Counted from the stretch's first letter, positions 38,691 through 47,620 are shown. The stretch is 64,000 nucleotides of DNA from Candidatus Saccharibacteria bacterium UBA6224 (GCA_002441585.1 DJWS01000004.1:1-64000), one strand, 5' to 3'. Notes: generated from the letters alone by a model not told the origin. Numbers and translations: made by a program.

Positions 38691-39550
38691 TATTGGAGTC
38701 CTCCCTGCAGCCGTTGTTGTGGAGCCGGGCCTTCGCCCTTGGTAACGACATCAGCCGTTAGGTCACTGAAATTCTTGAGTTGCTGACGGGTGGCGGTGTC
38801 GGGGTTGTAGGTGTCGTAATACAGCTCGATCAACTCCTGGGTATCTAGTGGCAGGCCCTGCACGCCGCACTGCACCAATCCGCCCAGCACCGATTGGACG
38901 CGGTTGCGCAATTCGGATTTGGCGGCCTCGAGGTCGCCTTCGTTGATGGTGATGTGCTCTTCTTTGGCGTTGAACATCTGGCTCAGACCACTGAAGAAGT
39001 TCTTGCTCTGGGTCAGGGCCTGTTGGACATCGGTGCGCGGAAAGTAAGGAATCACGACGTAAAAGACCTTGTCCATGATGTTGGTTTGCTGACTCAGACT
39101 GTCAATGTAGCCGATATAATCTTCCATCAATAGTGCCAACAACATGTTGTCGTGCTCGGAACGGATTTTGTCGAGACGTTCGACGTAGGGGCGCAGATCG
39201 ACGCGGGATGAACGGATAAAGATCTGGACCGGGAAATACAATGAGTTGAGGAAGCCCTGGTAGGCGTATTCGACGGCCTCTTGTTCTTGGGGGCTCATCA
39301 GGTCGAAGTTGACCGATTTGAGCATCACGACCGAACGGAATGAGCCGTCGTTCATGATGACGATACCATCGCGAATTTCGGCAATCTGCAAGGTGTTCTG
39401 GGTGCTATTGGGGTTGGTTGGGGTACCCTGTGCGGTGATTGTTTGTGGCTGACCGCCAGCGGCCACGACAGGCGCGGGCTGTGGTTGGCCGACCGGCGGC
39501 TGGGCCGGCGCTTGTCCGAATTGGTTGGGGTTGGGAGCCTGTGGATTCAC
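38690..39550 (-). CDS. VirB4 N-terminal-like (TraC-N type) protein
   Basis: A 286-residue protein with a Pro/Gln-rich N-terminus (about residues 1-50), then IAEIRDGIVIMNDGSFRSVV near 57-76 and an alpha/beta domain with SSRVDLRPYVERL near 118-130. This resembles the N-terminal domain of TraC/VirB4 proteins, without the ATPase half. Its GTG start and one-base overlap with the ATPase gene suggest that the two products form one functional unit. A split VirB4 of this sort is an inference from size and order. No membrane helix is visible. Confidence 0.65.
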   Translation of the reverse strand: MNPQAPNPNQFGQAPAQPPVGQPQPAPVVAAGGQPQTITAQGTPTNPNSTQNTLQIAEIRDGIVIMNDGSFRSVVMLKSVNFDLMSPQEQEAVEYAYQGFLNSLYFPVQIFIRSSRVDLRPYVERLDKIRSEHDNMLLALLMEDYIGYIDSLSQQTNIMDKVFYVVIPYFPRTDVQQALTQSKNFFSGLSQMFNAKEEHITINEGDLEAAKSELRNRVQSVLGGLVQCGVQGLPLDTQELIELYYDTYNPDTATRQQLKNFSDLTADVVTKGEGPAPQQRLQGGLQ

Positions 39551-39559
39551 TCGAGTATC

Positions 39560-39667
39560 CTACCACTTACCACATGTTAAGCACCAGGCAAGCGCATCGC
39601 ACCGAATTCGTGTTTCGACCAGCCTTGCCGCACCAGCGATAAGTCTTGTCGATACCGATTGATCCAT
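39560..39667 (-). CDS. Possible small ORF (35 codons) in a T4SS operon gap
   Basis: The 150-base gap between the PrgI-like and VirB4-N-like genes holds one 35-codon frame with AGGTGG nine bases before its ATG. It has four cysteines and no hydrophobic segment, and I see no homology. It could be a leader peptide or chance. Confidence 0.25.
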   Translation of the reverse strand: MDQSVSTRLIAGAARLVETRIRCDALAWCLTCGKW

Positions 39668-39702
39668 TTGCTGCGCCCACCTGCACTGTTTATTTACTAG
39701 TC

Positions 39703-40938
39703 CTAACGGAGCGAAATGACGACCTCGCCATCTGACGATTCTGAATCCTTTACCTTTTGCGCTTGGCGCGCAATCGTTGCCACATCCAGATCGTTGCTGC
39801 TCGCTAGGCTTAGTATAGCAGGGTCGGGCGGAGGTGTCACAGGGGGCATTTGTGGCAGCGGTTGTGCGATCGGAGCGGCCGCAGGCGGTTGGTTGGCGGG
39901 CATTTGTGAGTAGCTATATGGGTCGGTGGTTGGTTGGGTGTAAGTGTTGGTTGCCGTCGGTGGTGTGGGGTTCGTATAGATTGGCTGGGGAGCTTGAGCC
40001 GGTTCGTTGCCGACGGGCTGGATGGTGCGGAGGTGCATATTCTGGAATTGCTGGATGTTGTTGCCGCGTTGGAGCATCTGTTGGGCCAGCGCCTCTTCAT
40101 CCGGTGTGGGATCGGCGGCCACCACGATAGGTACATCGGTCGGCTGGACGCCAGGGCGAACCACTTGCGGGTTGGCAAAGACCACGTTATCACCGCTAGG
40201 CCGGGCGCCGCCGGCTGGTCCCTGCTCGTGCATGAACCAATAGTCGGCTTGCGGCTGGGCCGGTTGTTGACCGGGTGTTGGTGGCGGGGTCTTGCCGGCC
40301 AGCTGGTCGACGATTCGTTGGCGGTGCGCTTGGCTGGAGGCTTGCATCATCTGTTCGAATTGCTGGGCGACCGGATTGTTGCGTTCATCCAGCATGTCGT
40401 CATCGGCGTGGATATCCAGGTCGGACACGATTTGCGGCAATGAGCTACTATTCACCAGGCGATCGGAGCCATTGGTGTCGTAGGATGGCAGGGTTGGCAT
40501 GTTGACGTTGTTGTTCTTGACGGCCCAACCACGACTATCAATGGTATCGGCCAGGGCCGCTAGTCGGCTCTTGACCTCAGTCTGCGTCAACCCGTCGGTA
40601 TAAACTCGCTCGACCCGCTTAGGTGCGGTGATGGTTACCAAGTCTTTGGCGCCGCTCTGATCCCACAGGCGCCGACGCGATTTGAATAAGAAACGGATGC
40701 GTGCCAGGGCCCATACCTCGGTCGGCTGGTCGGGGCTCCATGGCCAAGCGAAGAACATGCAAAAAAGCATGGGCGGTACGAAAACAACCAGCAAAAAAGC
40801 CACCCCTTTGGTGACGACCACGACGCTCAGGTAACCAAGTAGCGCCGCTCCACCAGCATAGATGAATTGCCGGAGGCTCAACGGGCCAAGCAGCTTGTCC
40901 TCGGCCTCAATATCCTGGAGTACTTTATACTGCGACAT
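39703..40938 (-). CDS. PrgI/VirB3-like membrane protein with long Pro/Gln-rich tail
   Basis: A 411-residue protein. Residues 1-95 match the PrgI type: YKVLQDIEAEDKLLGPLSLR followed by two adjacent helices (about residues 26-70) and a short cytoplasmic turn into an Arg-rich helix (RIRFLFKSRRRLW). PrgI proteins correspond to VirB3, the inner-membrane partner of VirB4. The remaining 300 residues are Pro/Gln/Thr-rich, probably disordered, and unusual for a VirB3. A TACAAT box (40946-40951, complement) lies seven bases before the ATG, indicating a leaderless mRNA. Confidence 0.8.
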   Translation of the reverse strand: MSQYKVLQDIEAEDKLLGPLSLRQFIYAGGAALLGYLSVVVVTKGVAFLLVVFVPPMLFCMFFAWPWSPDQPTEVWALARIRFLFKSRRRLWDQSGAKDLVTITAPKRVERVYTDGLTQTEVKSRLAALADTIDSRGWAVKNNNVNMPTLPSYDTNGSDRLVNSSSLPQIVSDLDIHADDDMLDERNNPVAQQFEQMMQASSQAHRQRIVDQLAGKTPPPTPGQQPAQPQADYWFMHEQGPAGGARPSGDNVVFANPQVVRPGVQPTDVPIVVAADPTPDEEALAQQMLQRGNNIQQFQNMHLRTIQPVGNEPAQAPQPIYTNPTPPTATNTYTQPTTDPYSYSQMPANQPPAAAPIAQPLPQMPPVTPPPDPAILSLASSNDLDVATIARQAQKVKDSESSDGEVVISLR

Positions 40939-40945
40939 CCCCTAC

Positions 40946-40951
40946 ATTGTA
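40946..40951 (-). promoter_or_regulatory. -10 box TACAAT seven bases before a minus-strand start codon
   Basis: On the complement, TACAAT is followed by GTAGGGG and ATG 40938. It would start a leaderless transcript for the PrgI-VirB4 part of the operon. Confidence 0.5.
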
Positions 40952-40999
40952 ACGCACCGGCCAAGCCTGTGCCACGCTGTAACGACGGGATATACCTAA

Positions 41000-42556
41000 C
41001 TAACGGCGCTCGACTCGGGCCAAGTTTTCTAACATATCCGCAACGGCATCTTCGCTGGCGCTAGAGCCTAGATATTGTCTGACCACATCGAGACGGGCCT
41101 TGCTTCTAATCAGATCGTACTCATCCTTTGATAAGATCCGGGCGCCAGTTTGCTTTTTGAGCTCACGATCCTTAGCCTTGACCTCTTCCTCAATAGCTTC
41201 CTGGACGCGGCGTAACTCTGGCAGGGCGTTGATTAACCGAGCCCGTTCATCGACGTCCATGACAATCGGATAGCCGAGTGCCTTACGCCAGACCCGCTCG
41301 GGAACAACCTCGGAGGCTTCCGCGCGCTGTATCGGGTCATCCTCAGAGTCCCTGGCTACTAGGTAGGGTATTGCCGCCATGGCTGACTCGAGTGTCTTTT
41401 CATCGACTGCCAGGTAGTGTCCGACAGCATCAATGACGTCTTCGGGTACGACCTCATCACCCTGGCCAGACTTTTGGGCCAGCCAATCCTCGACGCTTAC
41501 GCCGAAGTAAGCCGCCATCAGCCCATTCTCGAGGAAACGAGGGTTCCCTGCCCTCAAATGGGCCATTGGAATGTGTACCTTATTGTGTAATTCGTTCTGG
41601 CTGGTCTGAGCTTCTTGTAGGTAGCTTTCCACGTAGAGCTTGCGCAAATCACTTATGTTGTGAGGGTTTAGCTCTTGTGCCCAGTCAAGGTGTTCGCCCT
41701 GCGGCCTCCCGTCGGCATTGTATGACAGACCGGTGATGTCGCGGTAGACCGTGCGCTGCATCTCTGCTTCGCGCTCATCCAATATGGTTTCACGTGCCCT
41801 CTCGCGCTTACTTAAGCCATGCCCCTTGATACGGGCATGATCGATAAGCTCTTTGGCGGTATCGTGGCGTCGTGCGGCCACGCCTGGTGTCCTGGTCTGG
41901 CGAACCAAACGAGCGATTACCGGAGCATCGTCGGGGTTGTCATTGTCATAGCGTAAATCATGAGTCCGTAACAATTCAGCTTCGGCCGTGGTGTGCTTAG
42001 AATCACCGAGATTGAACTTACTTATGTCCGGGTTGTGTCGTGCATCGATATCATCGATGAGTGTTCTTAGTTGAGACTTCCGCCGAGTGCCATGTGGGGC
42101 TGTCCGTGGCACACGGGGCAATGTGCTTTCGCCCTTGGCGATGCGTCGATCGATTTCTTTCTCGCTAGAGACTTCTCCGCGCAATTGTTTTTTGCTGTGA
42201 CCAAGGCTCTCTGCCACATCCTGCTCGGCTTTGCGCAAGGTGCGCCGACTGGCCGCTCGACCAATCATATCGCGGAAACTTCGACGGCGCCCAGAGTTAG
42301 GGTCATCGCCCCCAGCTTGTTCCATACGGGCATCTATCCCGGCCGTGTCGATGCCGACAGTATCATCATCGTCATCAGCATCGGCAGACGGAACGGGCGG
42401 TAAGCCTTCGGTTGGGTCATCATCCGAGCCATAAGCTTCCGCATAGGCCCTAGCGGCATCCAGGCGATCGGCAAGAGATCGATGAGCTGCCGGATCACCG
42501 GATCCACCTAGTGGTGGCCGGTCTGCATCTGGGCGAGGAAGCTCATGATTTGACAT
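41000..42556 (-). CDS. Large soluble protein of unknown function in the T4SS-like locus
   Basis: 518 residues, rich in Asp, Glu and Arg, without membrane helices or signal peptide. The N-terminal 150 residues are low-complexity and acidic. The C-terminal half is helical (for example ELRRVQEAIEEEVKAKDREL). It lies between the VirB6-like and PrgI-like genes on the same strand, so a cytoplasmic accessory, relaxosome-like or substrate role is possible. I recognise no motif. A weak TAATGT box lies six bases before the ATG, and there is no ribosome site. Confidence 0.6.
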   Translation of the reverse strand: MSNHELPRPDADRPPLGGSGDPAAHRSLADRLDAARAYAEAYGSDDDPTEGLPPVPSADADDDDDTVGIDTAGIDARMEQAGGDDPNSGRRRSFRDMIGRAASRRTLRKAEQDVAESLGHSKKQLRGEVSSEKEIDRRIAKGESTLPRVPRTAPHGTRRKSQLRTLIDDIDARHNPDISKFNLGDSKHTTAEAELLRTHDLRYDNDNPDDAPVIARLVRQTRTPGVAARRHDTAKELIDHARIKGHGLSKRERARETILDEREAEMQRTVYRDITGLSYNADGRPQGEHLDWAQELNPHNISDLRKLYVESYLQEAQTSQNELHNKVHIPMAHLRAGNPRFLENGLMAAYFGVSVEDWLAQKSGQGDEVVPEDVIDAVGHYLAVDEKTLESAMAAIPYLVARDSEDDPIQRAEASEVVPERVWRKALGYPIVMDVDERARLINALPELRRVQEAIEEEVKAKDRELKKQTGARILSKDEYDLIRSKARLDVVRQYLGSSASEDAVADMLENLARVERR

Positions 42557-42608
42557 GAGTTAACATTAGCACAATTTACCAAAATATGCAATACTATTCC
42601 ACAGTAAT

Positions 42609-45026
42609 CTACTGCTGCTGAGGGTTGTTGGGGTTATCGGGATTATTGCGGGCTCGCGGACTATCTTCGGCATAACGGCTACGGTGAGTACCATACTCTG
42701 CGCTGGCGGCAGCGCTGGCACCAGCCTCGGGCAGAACGACATTACGTCCCTGCTCGTGAGCTTCGTGTGAGCGTGCCAATGCGCCGTATTCGGTCGCGTT
42801 ATCGACAAAGTTTTGCAACTGGGCAGCGTAGCGTGAGCGGTCAGCCTGTGGTGCGTCAGAGTTTACGTATTCAGCAACGGCACCCGACAGGTTACGCACG
42901 CTTTCACCACGACCACGTGCCAACGTGGTTACATCGGCACTACTGAACGCATCACGCTGGATGGCGCGCGTATCGGCGCTACCGGTGCCATTCTCATACA
43001 CCTGGGACAGCTGGTTGGCCATCATGCCGAAGCCGGCCGAACCTAAGTCATGGCGACCAGACTGGACGGCCAAGCCACGCATACTGCCGAGCATCTTGGC
43101 ACCAAGTGCTCGGTTGCCTTCCGAAGCCTGGGCGATGGTATCGAGCATTTGGCCCGCGTCCTCGTAGCCCGTCCCGGTACTTGCCTGCTGGATGGCGGCG
43201 GCTGCTTGGACGGCGGCCATCGAGCCAGAGCTGTTCATGCGCTCAGCCATGCCCAATACCGTATCAAGCTCCGCACCCCTTAATCCCTGACGTTCCAGTT
43301 CGGTCTGCATGCCCTTACGGCCCTGTCGTCCGCCTCGTAGTACGGCCCAGACAACACGGTCGTCCTGCATGCCAGACATGAAGTCAGCGTTCTTGGTGCG
43401 TAACTCTTCGGCTTCGTTGAATAGATGCTGAGTTTCGGCACCAGTGTAGCGTGAACGCATTGTCATGGGGTTGAAGCCAGCGCTCGGAGCCGTTGCGACA
43501 GCACGGGTGCTGCGGTTGAAGGCTCGCGACAAACGGTTGTTGTTGCGAAGGCGATTACCGGCTGCCATTGCCGAGACGTTCTGCTGTGACTGACCGCCCC
43601 GGAACTTCTTGAGCCGGTCGAAACCACCACGACCACGATCGTTGACGAAACCACCGATGGTGCCCAACGCTCCCCCGGCCAGTCGGAAAGTGAAAGGCAG
43701 CAAGAAATACGGCATGATGTAGGCGATGAAGGCGACCAGCTGGTTGGCGTCGCTGCCAGCTGTAGCGGCAATCGACGAGAAGACGCGACCGATCGCAATC
43801 AGCCCGGTTATGATCGGGAACACCATCAACGCCTTGAATAGCCATTCCCACCAGAATTTGAACAGCTTCTGGGTGTTGGGCAGGATGTAGGCGACGATGG
43901 CGACCGGAGCCATCAGGATCAACATGATTACCAAGATATTTCGCAGAACCAGTACCAGATAAGCCACGATGGCTGCCAGTAGACCTGTCAGCAGGAAGCT
44001 GGCCAGGCCGAAGGCGCCGAGCGTTGCCCAAATGGTCAGCCCGGTTACGCCGGCGAAGAGCGAACCGCCCAATGATATGTCCGTGGCATTGATGCTAGTC
44101 TTGAAACCGCTCTGGATGAACGGTGCGTAGATGATATTTCTCACCTCGGTTCCAAGGACGTTCGAGAACTCCACCAAGAATGACAATAGCTGCCAGGACA
44201 GCGCTATACCGATGGCTGCAATGAAGAGGCGAGGCAGCGTTTTACGCAGCATGTAAGCGTCGAAAGTTTCCAGCCCCAATATCTGCGAGATTATGATAAT
44301 AAGCACGATGACGGCCAGCATACCGAGCGCCAGCGTCCGGAAGACTGACCAGGCCGCTTGATAGGCGGCGGATGTCTTGGCGGGATCGGCCGTCGAGCCC
44401 GTACAGACAGTTGCGGTACCCGATCCGAAGATAGTCTTGGTATTGATACACAGCATGTCGTTGATCCACTCGTCGACCTTCATGGCGGCGTGACTGATTG
44501 CTTCGGCCATCGGGCAAAGAATCCAGTTGAGAGGGTTGATTAAAACTTGCGTGACGCCACCACAGTTGACGTCGATGGCGCCGTCAGACTCCGCGCCCGT
44601 ACCGCCACTTGGTGGGGTGGTGGTGGCCGCCGGACGGGCGTTGGTGATATTTATGGTCCCCGTGAAGCCTGGTCCCGTCTTACAAGATGATCCGTTGTCG
44701 TACTCACCGGCCTTGACGGTATCAAGGTTGGTGCCGTTAGGAAAATATATGTAATACGGACAAGGTCCGCCGAAGTATGTAAACGCCACGAAAGTACCGC
44801 CACCGGGCTCGGCTGGAATGGTACCCAGACCTGCATATTTATAATCGAGGCCACCGGCCGTGAGGGTGTTGCGATCCTTCCAGGAGGCGTTGATGGTGGC
44901 GGCGGAGGCGCTGGGTGCCGGTGCGAATAGACCAAGCACGAGTGTGGCCAAGAACGGTAGTAATAAGCTGCCCACCAGGAGTCTTTTTGCGTGGGGCATC
45001 TTGCCCATACCGCGTTTCCAGAACAT
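42609..45026 (-). CDS. VirB6/TrbL-like polytopic membrane protein
   Basis: An 805-residue protein. A signal-like helix (about residues 15-42) is followed by a Cys-containing outside domain to about residue 200. At least six helices follow between about 225 and 460, including LALGMLAVIVLIIIISQILG and LVLVLRNILVIMLILMAPVA. The last 330 residues are soluble, with many Ala/Gln/Arg-rich helices. This topology, a membrane core of VirB6/TrbL type with a long cytoplasmic tail, fits the channel component of a type IV system. TATAAT (45035-45040, complement) lies eight bases before ATG 45026, which supports that start over the Met at codon 10. Confidence 0.75.
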   Translation of the reverse strand: MFWKRGMGKMPHAKRLLVGSLLLPFLATLVLGLFAPAPSASAATINASWKDRNTLTAGGLDYKYAGLGTIPAEPGGGTFVAFTYFGGPCPYYIYFPNGTNLDTVKAGEYDNGSSCKTGPGFTGTINITNARPAATTTPPSGGTGAESDGAIDVNCGGVTQVLINPLNWILCPMAEAISHAAMKVDEWINDMLCINTKTIFGSGTATVCTGSTADPAKTSAAYQAAWSVFRTLALGMLAVIVLIIIISQILGLETFDAYMLRKTLPRLFIAAIGIALSWQLLSFLVEFSNVLGTEVRNIIYAPFIQSGFKTSINATDISLGGSLFAGVTGLTIWATLGAFGLASFLLTGLLAAIVAYLVLVLRNILVIMLILMAPVAIVAYILPNTQKLFKFWWEWLFKALMVFPIITGLIAIGRVFSSIAATAGSDANQLVAFIAYIMPYFLLPFTFRLAGGALGTIGGFVNDRGRGGFDRLKKFRGGQSQQNVSAMAAGNRLRNNNRLSRAFNRSTRAVATAPSAGFNPMTMRSRYTGAETQHLFNEAEELRTKNADFMSGMQDDRVVWAVLRGGRQGRKGMQTELERQGLRGAELDTVLGMAERMNSSGSMAAVQAAAAIQQASTGTGYEDAGQMLDTIAQASEGNRALGAKMLGSMRGLAVQSGRHDLGSAGFGMMANQLSQVYENGTGSADTRAIQRDAFSSADVTTLARGRGESVRNLSGAVAEYVNSDAPQADRSRYAAQLQNFVDNATEYGALARSHEAHEQGRNVVLPEAGASAAASAEYGTHRSRYAEDSPRARNNPDNPNNPQQQ

Positions 45027-45034
45027 ATGCGGAA

Positions 45035-45040
45035 ATTATA
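45035..45040 (-). promoter_or_regulatory. -10 box TATAAT eight bases before the virB6-like start
   Basis: On the complement, TATAAT plus eight bases leads to ATG 45026. The plus-strand pilin array starts 120 bases away, so the two arms of the locus diverge here. Confidence 0.5.
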
Positions 45041-45146
45041 GCGCTAAATGCATCGCTCGCATAGAGCATCCGCAGACCGGCACATTATGTATGCTATCGC
45101 CCGTGGGGGTTGCCAAGCCGGCTGGCCGGTATTATAGTTAGGTAAA

Positions 45147-45545
45147 ATGCGTTCTATACAAACACTGATTCAGAAATATTCGACTCTCGTAACAGTGGCT
45201 ATCGTGATGGCCATCGGTGTTGCAGCGTTCGCCCTGCCCGCTCCGTTTGTGACGGCGGCCGGCGACCCGGCGGCTACTTCGTCCGTGCCCTGTGGTGCCA
45301 GTGGCACACCTTGCCCAATCGTCGATAAGTACGTCAACCCAGCCATTGCTCTGTTGGCGGCGCTGACCGGCATCCTGGCCATCACCGGTATTATTATCGG
45401 CGGTATCCAAGTAACCAGTTCGGCCGGAGATCCCCAAAAGATGGCTGCCGGCAAGCGTCATATCCGTAATTCCGTCATCGGCGTGGTCGCGTTTATCTTC
45501 TTGTATGCCTTCCTCAATTGGATTCTGCCAGGAGGAATTCTCTGA
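45147..45545 (+). CDS. T4SS pilin-like protein 1 (VirB2/TrbC type)
   Basis: A 132-residue protein with a cleavable-looking signal helix (about residues 13-38, ending FVTAA) and two further helices (about 66-88 and 112-130). The turn between them reads GGIQVTSSAGDPQKMAAGKR. This is the VirB2/TrbC-like fold described for T4SS pilins in Gram-positive and CPR genomes. Cys residues in PCGASGTPCP may form a small disulphide loop. It is the first of five similar genes. TATTAT lies 11 bases before the ATG, with TAGGT between. Confidence 0.78.
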   Translation: MRSIQTLIQKYSTLVTVAIVMAIGVAAFALPAPFVTAAGDPAATSSVPCGASGTPCPIVDKYVNPAIALLAALTGILAITGIIIGGIQVTSSAGDPQKMAAGKRHIRNSVIGVVAFIFLYAFLNWILPGGIL

Positions 45546-45952
45546 TGTTGTCGGCGTTGTTCTCACAATTTGCCCTGACTTGCAGTAGCCCTACCTTTTT
45601 TGGTCTGCGCACCTGGTACCACTACCTGGACTATGGAGCTATTACCGTCAAGAGTCCCGACGGTAAACTCTTGTCAGAGTATTGTGGTATCAAGAATTTC
45701 CAGCTGTTGCCTGCCGCGGGCAATCCAAGCGATGTGCCGCTGGTGGTACTGGCAGTCATTGACGATTTGCTCAGAATCGGCGGCCTGGTGGCGGTCGGTT
45801 TTATAATTTACGGCGCAATCCAATACGTGACCAGCCAAGGCAGCCCCGACCAAACCAGCCAAGCCCAAAAAACCATCATGAATGCCGTCATCGGTCTGGT
45901 GATATCCATAATAGCGGTCACCATGGTGTCATTTATTGGTAACTCATTCTAA
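45545..45952 (+). CDS. T4SS pilin-like protein 2
   Basis: A 135-residue protein of the same two-helix type: helix about 75-97, then AIQYVTSQGSPDQTSQAQKT, then helix about 112-133. Its N-terminal 65 residues differ from the neighbours, with a hydrophilic outside segment and two Cys. The ATG at 45545 shares bases with the previous stop (TGATG) and follows AGGAGG, so translation is coupled. An upstream in-frame start at 45518 lies inside the first gene and is unlikely. Confidence 0.75.
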   Translation: MLSALFSQFALTCSSPTFFGLRTWYHYLDYGAITVKSPDGKLLSEYCGIKNFQLLPAAGNPSDVPLVVLAVIDDLLRIGGLVAVGFIIYGAIQYVTSQGSPDQTSQAQKTIMNAVIGLVISIIAVTMVSFIGNSF

Positions 45953-45956
45953 TATC

Positions 45957-46250
45957 ATGCAGAATTTACACCAGATATTACTAACAACTATCGCCAAGGT
46001 GGATTTGAGTCCCCTGCCGAAAGCATCCGGCTCAACCAGTGTTATACAGACAGCAATTACCATTGTGCTCGGTATCATCGGTGCCATCGCAGTGATGTTC
46101 ATAGTCATCGGTGGCATGCGCTATATCATGTCCCAGGGTGATCCCCAGGCGGTCGGTAAGGCCAAGGGCACGATCATCTATGCATTGGTGGGCCTGCTAT
46201 TCGCTATCCTGGCCCAAGCCATCGTCGGCTTTGTCATTGGGAGGTTTTAG
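45957..46250 (+). CDS. T4SS pilin-like protein 3
   Basis: A short member of 97 residues: an amphipathic N-terminus, helix about 34-56, the loop GGMRYIMSQGDPQAVGKAKG and helix about 78-95. It lacks a clear signal peptide, unlike members 1, 4 and 5. The start is ATG 45957, four bases after the previous stop; the upstream ATG in the same frame lies inside gene 2. The array context supports the assignment. Confidence 0.75.
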   Translation: MQNLHQILLTTIAKVDLSPLPKASGSTSVIQTAITIVLGIIGAIAVMFIVIGGMRYIMSQGDPQAVGKAKGTIIYALVGLLFAILAQAIVGFVIGRF

Positions 46251-46251
46251 G

Positions 46252-46656
46252 ATGACCAGTATATTTTCTAGGTTGAGAATCGCCATGTTGGCGCTGTTGG
46301 CGTCTACCCTTCTGGTGGTAGGTACCGCTGGCGCCGCTAGCAACTTGTATAACGGAGTCGATTGTAGCGGCAAGGCGGCCAGCTCGACGTTTTGTAGTGA
46401 CAAAGGGGCTACCGGTAACCCCCTGACCGGGAAAGACGGCATCATTCTGACGGCTACCAAGATCATTGCTGTCATAGCCGGAGTTGCCGCGGTCATCGTC
46501 ATCATGCTTGCCGGTTTTCGCTACATTACCTCTAGTGGGGACTCTGGGGAGATGGCCAAGGCTAGGCACACGCTACTCTATGCCATCGCCGGTCTGGTGG
46601 TTATCGCACTCGCCCCGACCATTGTTGGTTTTGTACTAAGCAAGATTGCAAACTAA
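46252..46656 (+). CDS. T4SS pilin-like protein 4
   Basis: A 134-residue protein with a signal helix (about residues 9-29, ending TAGAAS), a Cys-containing outside segment and two helices around the loop AGFRYITSSGDSGEMAKARH. GGGAGG lies seven bases before ATG 46252, which decides the start. A longer frame from 46111 only runs antiparallel to real coding in gene 3 and should be ignored. It is followed by member 5 at a distance of 11 bases. Confidence 0.78.
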   Translation: MTSIFSRLRIAMLALLASTLLVVGTAGAASNLYNGVDCSGKAASSTFCSDKGATGNPLTGKDGIILTATKIIAVIAGVAAVIVIMLAGFRYITSSGDSGEMAKARHTLLYAIAGLVVIALAPTIVGFVLSKIAN

Positions 46657-46667
46657 GGAGAATATAC

Positions 46668-47066
46668 ATGATTCGCACACTCATTAACTCGCTCAGGCTC
46701 AGCCTGATTGCCGTTCTGGTCAGCTTTGGCCTAGGCATGGCTACCGTCAGCGCCGCACCGGCCGGTGTCTTCGCAGACCTCAGCTCATCCAAGTCCGCCG
46801 TATGTGGCGGCGCGGGCCTGCCCTCATGTAGCGGTGGCGCCGACGTCAATAAGGTGCTAACGGGAGTAATCAATGTATTGAGCGCCATCATTGGCGTGGT
46901 AGCAGTAATCATGATAATTATAAGTGGGTTGCGATATATAACCTCGGGAGGCGATGGCCAAAAAGTGGCTAGTGCCAAGAACACACTAATCTACTCCCTG
47001 GTCGGCCTAGTTATCGTTGCCTTGGCGCAGTTGATCGTTCACTTTGTGTTAGGCAAGACGAAGTAG
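46668..47066 (+). CDS. T4SS pilin-like protein 5
   Basis: A 132-residue protein with a signal helix (about residues 10-29, ending VSA), a Gly/Cys-rich segment and the two-helix pilin core: ISGLRYITSGGDGQKVASAK, then LIYSLVGLVIVALAQLIVHF. The C-terminal half is almost identical to that of the next gene, pointing to a recent duplication. AAGGAG lies seven bases before the ATG. An unlinked promoter-like box precedes the next copy. Confidence 0.8.
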   Translation: MIRTLINSLRLSLIAVLVSFGLGMATVSAAPAGVFADLSSSKSAVCGGAGLPSCSGGADVNKVLTGVINVLSAIIGVVAVIMIIISGLRYITSGGDGQKVASAKNTLIYSLVGLVIVALAQLIVHFVLGKTK

Positions 47067-47141
47067 GCACTATTATTGCTTGCCCACCCCATTCCGTTTG
47101 TGCTATAAAGTTAGCTAGAGAAACTAAGAAAGGTATTCTGC

Positions 47142-47561
47142 ATGATTACTCAAAAAATTAAACGAATCATCACCAGTTTTGCAGCGGCAGCCGTATTGCT
47201 CGTGCCCGCCCTATCGACGGCGCCAGCATTTGCTGTCGACATCAGTAACAACCTGTGTTCGGGTACGAACATCGACATCTCGGGCGGCACACCAACCGGA
47301 TGTGACACCGGGGCAACTAACAGTGACAGTCTTAACACCCTGCTCACCAGCGCTGTCAACATCTTCTCGGCAATCGTTGGTGTCATCGCTGTCATCATGA
47401 TCATCGTCGGTGGTTTGCGCTACATCACTTCCGGTGGTGACCAGAACAAGGTCGCTTCGGCCAAGAACACCTTGATGTACGCCATCATCGGTTTGATTGT
47501 CGTCGCCCTGGCACAGCTGATCGTTCACTTCGTCCTGCAAAAAGCCAACACTCTTACCTAG
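47142..47561 (+). CDS. T4SS pilin-like protein 6 (paralogue of the preceding gene)
   Basis: A 139-residue protein, the closest paralogue of the preceding one: VGGLRYITSGGDQNKVASAK, then the same LAQLIVHFVL ending. It has a signal helix (about residues 10-31, ending AFA). A 75-base gap with CTATAAAG and AAAGG separates it from the previous gene, so it may be expressed separately, perhaps as the major pilin. A strong terminator follows. I count it with the array although its N-terminal half has diverged. Confidence 0.8.
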   Translation: MITQKIKRIITSFAAAAVLLVPALSTAPAFAVDISNNLCSGTNIDISGGTPTGCDTGATNSDSLNTLLTSAVNIFSAIVGVIAVIMIIVGGLRYITSGGDQNKVASAKNTLMYAIIGLIVVALAQLIVHFVLQKANTLT

Positions 47562-47591
47562 TCCGACTAGTCCAAATAGAGGCTACGGCCT

Positions 47592-47620
47592 ACACCCCTC
47601 CCAATACGGAGGGGTGTTTT
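47592..47620 (+). terminator. Rho-independent terminator of the pilin array
   Basis: ACACCCCTCC and GGAGGGGTGT form a 10-bp stem followed by TTTTCTAT, 31 bases after the last pilin-like gene. Confidence 0.85.
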
